A DNA stretch of 16,958 nt from Actinomycetes bacterium. GTDB lineage: Bacteria > Actinomycetota > CALGFH01. The stretch lies in the NCBI GenBank assembly GCA_030152105.1, contig JASLIH010000006.1, positions 1 through 16,958 of the forward strand, read 5' to 3'. The translations under genes were made by a program, and so were the position numbers. Positions 13,951 to 16,958 of this stretch are shown one piece after another (within the stretch, counting starts at the first letter, position 1; the number at the start of each line of letters is the position of its first letter). Below the pieces are notes generated by a model. That model was not told the DNA's origin. It made no database searches and was given only the letters and a program-made list of their open reading frames with translations.

Positions 13951-14168
13951 CGCTTGGTAGGCGAACACGGAGCTGGTCCACACGGGCGCTGGGGGGCGTT
14001 CCGGGAGGACCACTTCCGCCCGCAGGACGGCCCAGGCCGTTTCGGCCTAGGCCGAGAGGACACGGGAGGCGCGGGAAGCACGTTCGCCTAGCGACGGCCG
14101 CGCCGTCCGGTGTGAGGACCGGTGGTTGGGGGACTACCGGGACCCCCCGGACGGCAGGCCGTCCTTTT
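13951..14168 (+). ncRNA. Candidate structured RNA with branched fold and terminator
   Basis: No credible ORF, but a dense set of nested complementary segments. CGC and TAGGCGAAC (13951-13953, 13958-13966) pair perfectly with GTTCGCCTA and GCG (14082-14093), closing a domain. Inside are TGGTCC/GGACCA (13974-13979 with 14007-14012) and an 11-bp hairpin with one mismatch and a TTT loop (14029-14053). After it come GACGGC-CGC-GCCGTC (14093-14107), a 9-bp hairpin (14119-14140, two GU pairs), and the terminator. GCCGTCCGG (14102-14110) is also perfectly complementary to CCGGACGGC (14147-14155), which would disrupt the terminator. A TACGCT hexamer at 13949-13954 is a weak promoter candidate; if it is the promoter, the CGC pairing falls outside the transcript. 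It does not show the signatures of RNase P RNA, tmRNA or SRP RNA. GC-rich DNA gives chance pairings, so this remains a prediction. Confidence 0.45.
14149..14168 (+). terminator. Rho-independent terminator
   Basis: GGACGG-CAGG-CCGTCC forms a perfect 6-bp stem with a 4-base loop, followed directly by TTTT and then CGTT. It ends the predicted RNA and faces the 3' end of the convergent thermonuclease gene. Confidence 0.65.
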
Positions 14169-14175
14169 CGTTCCA

Positions 14176-14280
14176 GCCCCAGGTAGCGCGCGTCCCAGGT
14201 CGAGCGCGTCCCGGGTCGTCAGCGTCCGGGTTGTTTGGGTCCCGGGTCGTCAGCGTCCCGGGTGGAGGGCGTTCGGGACC
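14176..14280. repeat. 16-bp tandem repeat array, about six units
   Basis: Units start at 14176, 14192, 14208, 14224, 14239 and 14255, with a decayed seventh at 14271. The consensus is GTCCCGGGTCGTCAGC. The units at 14208 and 14239 are identical over 16 bases and stay alike into the next unit. The unit at 14224 is 15 bases. The first two carry CCCAGG in place of CCCGGG. The array starts eight bases after the terminator T-run and ends exactly at the stop codon of the thermonuclease gene. There are no unique spacers, so it is not CRISPR. Confidence 0.75.
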
Positions 14281-14877
14281 TCAGGAGCTGGGTTGGTTCT
14301 CCTGGGACCAGAGGCCGCGGTCCTCGCGCCGGGCCTCGCTCACCAGACGGCGGAACAGGCGCTCGTAGGTGACGTTCGGCGGGATCGTGAGCTGCTGCGC
14401 ATATCCCTCGGCGACCAGCAGCGCGTTCCAGAACGTCCCGTCCTCCAGCCACACGTAGGCGAGCATCCGGCCGTAGCGGTCCCGCGGCTCGGCGTCCCCC
14501 GCGAGCCGCACGGTCTCGCCGTCCAGGTACTGCTTGGCGAAGTCCGAGGCCTCCTCGCCGTACGGCTCGACCGGCTGGTTGGGCGCCACCGACTCGGGGG
14601 TGTCCACCCCGATCACCCGGATCCGTTCCCGCCGCCCGTTCACGGTGGCGACGAACGTGTCGCCGTCCGAGACCCGCACCACCTTCGCCGGCACGGCGTC
14701 CTTCGGCGCATCCGGCCAGGCCGCCCGCTCGGCCTTGCTGGTGGACAGATCGGCCGGCGCCCTGCCCGCCCCGCCCCCGATGTCCTCCAGGCCCTGGCAT
14801 CCGCCCAGGACGACAAGGACCAGCGCGAGCAGGGACAGGACCAGGACCCGCCGGCGGCGATCCAGCCAGGCAGTCAT
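14281..14877 (-). CDS. Lipoprotein thermonuclease (SNase family)
   Basis: A 198-residue exported nuclease. The N-terminus MTAWLDRRRR leads into a hydrophobic stretch and the lipobox LGGC with C27, so it should be lipid-anchored outside the cell membrane. The staphylococcal nuclease fold follows from about 60. DGDT is at 71-74, and the catalytic residues are R87 and E95 in RVIGVDTPE (the same eight-residue spacing as Arg35-Glu43) and R137 in DRYGR. All three active-site residues are present, so it is probably active and calcium dependent. The ATG at 14877 was chosen because it begins the signal peptide; AGGAGG lies three bases upstream. A longer frame reaching 15132 would bury the signal sequence. 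The gene converges on the RNA/repeat region and diverges from the helicase. It may degrade extracellular DNA; role inferred from family. Confidence 0.92.
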   Translation of the reverse strand: MTAWLDRRRRVLVLSLLALVLVVLGGCQGLEDIGGGAGRAPADLSTSKAERAAWPDAPKDAVPAKVVRVSDGDTFVATVNGRRERIRVIGVDTPESVAPNQPVEPYGEEASDFAKQYLDGETVRLAGDAEPRDRYGRMLAYVWLEDGTFWNALLVAEGYAQQLTIPPNVTYERLFRRLVSEARREDRGLWSQENQPSS

Positions 14878-15116
14878 CGGCCTCCTCGGCGTCGTCGACC
14901 TCCTCGATCCCTCGCGGGGCGACCACAGCGGCGCCGCCTCGCACCAGGAAGCATAGGCGCCGGCCCTGACCGCCACGCCGATCCGTCCACAGCCAGCCGG
15001 TCGGGCCCCGGCGCACGCGGCGTCGATCACCCCGCGGGGGCTGGGATCCGCCCGCACGGTGGGCGGGGTGTGGACAACGCGCAGCCAGCGTCGTAGCCGC
15101 TCGCTAGGATGCCCGC
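14878..15116. promoter_or_regulatory. Divergent control region between thermonuclease and helicase
   Basis: 239 gene-free bases. TATGCT on the minus strand (14955-14950) is a weak -10 candidate for the nuclease with a 72-base leader. The palindrome CCCCGCGGGG is at 15030-15039, and a hairpin CCGCCC/GGGCGG (15048-15053 with 15061-15066) lies beside it. TGTGGACAA (15069-15077) is the reverse complement of TTGTCCACA, the actinobacterial DnaA-box consensus; CCGTCCACA at 14983-14991 is a poorer copy. Function of these is unproven. Confidence 0.35.
15105..15110 (+). promoter_or_regulatory. Candidate -10 element for the helicase gene, leaderless start
   Basis: TAGGAT followed by six bases and the ATG at 15117. 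There is no Shine-Dalgarno and no clear -35. Spacing matches the other candidate leaderless starts in the window. Confidence 0.45.
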
Positions 15117-16958
15117 ATGATGAACCGGCCAAGCCCCCCCACCCCGGACCAGCCGCCCAGCGGCCTCCCGGGCGCCACTCCGGCCGCCTCTGGCGCGGCC
15201 CCGGCGGCGGGATCGGTCATCAGCGCGCTTCCCGGCCCCGGTCCGGTGGCGCTTCCCGACGGCCCGCCCGCCGAGCTGGCGGCGACGCTCCCACCCGGCA
15301 ACGTGGTCATCCTCGGCGGCCCCGGCAGCGGCAAGACGGCCCTGCTCGAGGCGACCATGCACCACCTGCTGGCCCGGCCGGGGGGCACGGCCCGGTTCCT
15401 CACCTCCAGCCGCCAGGCCGCCGTCGCCTCCACCGAGCGGCTCCTGGCCGGGCTGGCCGGGGCCGCGGGCGGCGAGCTCGGCTGCGTGACCTGGTACGCC
15501 TTCGCCCGCGGTCTCGTCACCAGCCATGCCGACCTGCTCGACTACCGTGGCGAGCCGCGGCCGCTGAGCGGCCCCGAGCAGTGGTCCCTGGTCCGGTCGC
15601 TGCTCACGCTCGACCAGAGTGCGGTCGACTGGGGCCCGCTGGCGCCGCTGGTCGACACCCGCGCGTTCACCGACGAGCTGGCCGAGTTCGTGCTCGCCTG
15701 CGAACGCCGCCTGCTCGCTCCCGAGGACCTGCTCGAGCGGGCCACGGCCCAGGGCCGTCCCAGCTGGGTCCCGGTCGCGGCCTTCCTCGCCCTCTACGGC
15801 GAGCATCTCGCCCTTCAGGACTCGGTCGACCAGGCCGGCCTCATCCTCCAGGCCGGCGACCTGCTCGAGGATCGCCCCGAGGTCCTCGCCGCCACCGTCG
15901 CCCAGGTCGGGACGATCCTGGTCGACGAGGCGCAGGAGCTCGACCCGGCCCAGCTCCGCCTGCTCACCCTGCTGGTCGGTGGCGGCGCCAGGGCGGTCCT
16001 GGCCGGCGACCCGGCGGGCACCACCGACGCCTTCCGTGGCGCCACCCCGGGGGCGCTGCCGGCATGGGCCAGGCGCCTCGGCGCCAGCGTGGTCCTGCTC
16101 GAGCGCAGCCGCCGGCTCGGCGGCCCCGGGCTCGACGCCGTGCGGCGCCTCCAGGCCGCCGGGCCCGGGCCGGTCATCGCCCTGACCGGGGGCGGGACCA
16201 CCACCGTGGAGGCCGCCCGCTACCCGGGCCCCGCCGAGGAGGCCGAGGCCAACGCCCGCCTGCTCCGGGTCGCCCACGAGCGGGACGGCATCCCCTACGG
16301 CCGGATGGCTGTCCTGCTGCCGTCGACCCGCCGGCTCAGCGCGCCCACCCGCCGGGCCCTCGAGCGGTTCGGCGTCCCCTACCGGCTCGGCGCCGGCGAG
16401 CGCCAGCTCGTCGCCGAGCCGGTCGTCGGGCACGTCCTGAACCTGTTCCGCCTCGCCCTCGACCCGACCCGCGCCGACGAGCTGCTCCCCCCGCTCCTCA
16501 CCTCCCCCCTCGGCGGCCTCGACCCCGGCGAGCTGCGGGTCCTGCGCCGCGCCGCCCTCCTCGCCGACCGCTCCCTGACCGGCCACGTCCGCGCCCGGGC
16601 CGTCCCACCACCACTTCCGGAGGGGCCCGCCGGTCCACTCGACCCGGACGTCCCCGGCCCGGAAGCCGCGGGCCCGGCTCGAGACGTCCCCGACCCGGTG
16701 GGCGGTGTCGGATCCACCGACGGAGCGGCGGAAGCGAACGACCCGCAGGAGCCCGGGGCCGACGGCGGGGGAGCGGAGGGACCGGTCCGGGCCGGTTCGG
16801 CCATGGTGCTCGACCCGGGGCTCGTGGCCCGGGTGGAGGCGCTGTGCGACCTGGTCGAACGGGCCGAGGGCTGGGTCGCGGAGCTGGATGCGGACGCCTG
16901 CTTCTGGGAGGTGTGGCGCGCCGCCCCCGCCTTCTCGGAGCTGATCCTGCGTGCCGAG
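15117..16958 (+). CDS. UvrD/Rep superfamily 1 helicase, probably AdnA-like, 3'-truncated
   Basis: The frame is open from ATG 15117 to the window end, giving 614 residues of a larger protein. About 55 Pro/Ala-rich residues come first. Walker A GGPGSGKT is at 67-74, and motif II ILVDEAQELD has DEAQ at 270-273. ARFLTSSRQAA and TWYAFARGLV resemble motifs Ia and Ib of UvrD-type helicases, and VLAGDPAGTTDAFRGA is motif III. A disordered Pro/Gly/Asp-rich insert lies at about 497-565. In actinobacteria such a protein is usually AdnA or a RecB-like partner in a helicase-nuclease that resects double-strand breaks, with a C-terminal nuclease domain. That part is beyond the window, so AdnA versus another UvrD-type protein is undecided. 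ATG 15120 is an equally possible start one codon later. Ku, the end-joining factor, lies at the other end of the window. Confidence 0.85.
   Translation, partial: MMNRPSPPTPDQPPSGLPGATPAASGAAPAAGSVISALPGPGPVALPDGPPAELAATLPPGNVVILGGPGSGKTALLEATMHHLLARPGGTARFLTSSRQAAVASTERLLAGLAGAAGGELGCVTWYAFARGLVTSHADLLDYRGEPRPLSGPEQWSLVRSLLTLDQSAVDWGPLAPLVDTRAFTDELAEFVLACERRLLAPEDLLERATAQGRPSWVPVAAFLALYGEHLALQDSVDQAGLILQAGDLLEDRPEVLAATVAQVGTILVDEAQELDPAQLRLLTLLVGGGARAVLAGDPAGTTDAFRGATPGALPAWARRLGASVVLLERSRRLGGPGLDAVRRLQAAGPGPVIALTGGGTTTVEAARYPGPAEEAEANARLLRVAHERDGIPYGRMAVLLPSTRRLSAPTRRALERFGVPYRLGAGERQLVAEPVVGHVLNLFRLALDPTRADELLPPLLTSPLGGLDPGELRVLRRAALLADRSLTGHVRARAVPPPLPEGPAGPLDPDVPGPEAAGPARDVPDPVGGVGSTDGAAEANDPQEPGADGGGAEGPVRAGSAMVLDPGLVARVEALCDLVERAEGWVAELDADACFWEVWRAAPAFSELILRAE

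Noticed and set aside
12261..14081. 606-codon open frame on the minus strand across htrA and the following gap
   Set aside because: Antisense shadow of htrA with no recognisable domain. The part over the gap coincides with the structured RNA, which explains the sequence better.
13951..14168. RNase P RNA, tmRNA or SRP RNA as identity of the structured RNA
   Set aside because: Signature sequences such as GAGGAAAGTC, a tRNA-like CCA end with tag ORF, or the SRP GGAA loop with its partner are not present.
14176..14280. CRISPR array
   Set aside because: The 16-bp units are contiguous with no unique spacers, and no cas gene is present.
14983..15077. Replication origin
   Set aside because: Only one good and one poor DnaA-like box, no AT-rich unwinding region, and no dnaA or dnaN nearby.
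14878..15132. N-terminal extension of the thermonuclease to 15132
   Set aside because: It would place 85 residues ahead of a perfect lipoprotein signal peptide and overlap the helicase start.

Overview
The window is a very GC-rich stretch, with G or C at nearly every third codon position. It most likely comes from a deep-branching or uncultured actinobacterium. Pointers are a bacterial Ku protein, a response regulator / histidine kinase / HtrA trio ordered like mycobacterial mprA-mprB-pepD, an F420-type PPOX split-barrel protein, an AdnA/UvrD-type helicase, and many starts that look leaderless. The taxonomic call is inference; no marker gene such as rRNA is present.

Layout. 1-1806 (+): the 3' part of a Ku gene, then a GAF-GGDEF diguanylate cyclase. 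1838-4226 (-): an M20 metallopeptidase followed by a multi-pass membrane protein of the lysylphosphatidylglycerol-synthase-TM/YbhN family. 4322-6463 (+): an unusual Mur-ligase-like protein, then a small PPOX flavin/F420 protein. 6429-10149 (-): a cphB-cphA pair for cyanophycin breakdown and synthesis. 10213-13838 (+): an OmpR-type response regulator, its sensor kinase, and a membrane-anchored HtrA protease. 13839-14280: no protein gene, but a predicted structured RNA with a terminator and a 16-bp tandem repeat array. 14281-14877 (-): a lipoprotein thermonuclease. 15117 to the end (+): the first 614 codons of a UvrD/AdnA-type helicase.

The most interesting part is 3006-10149, a candidate cyanophycin island. 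Besides canonical cyanophycin synthetase (N domain, ATP-grasp, Mur ligase) and cyanophycinase, it carries a 570-residue second protein. This one keeps recognisable forms of the CphA N domain and Mur-ligase domain but lacks the ATP-grasp domain between them. It is transcribed divergently from an M20 peptidase with an intact metal site. Together these could make or remodel a cyanophycin-like polymer and hydrolyse its dipeptides. The polymer chemistry is inference.

Two further signals run beneath the genes. First, the start codons of several first genes lie 5-7 bases after a TANNNT hexamer with no Shine-Dalgarno, whereas most downstream genes have a Shine-Dalgarno; this fits leaderless transcription. 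Second, the gap after htrA can fold into a branched RNA in which one 9-bp helix competes with a T-tailed terminator hairpin.
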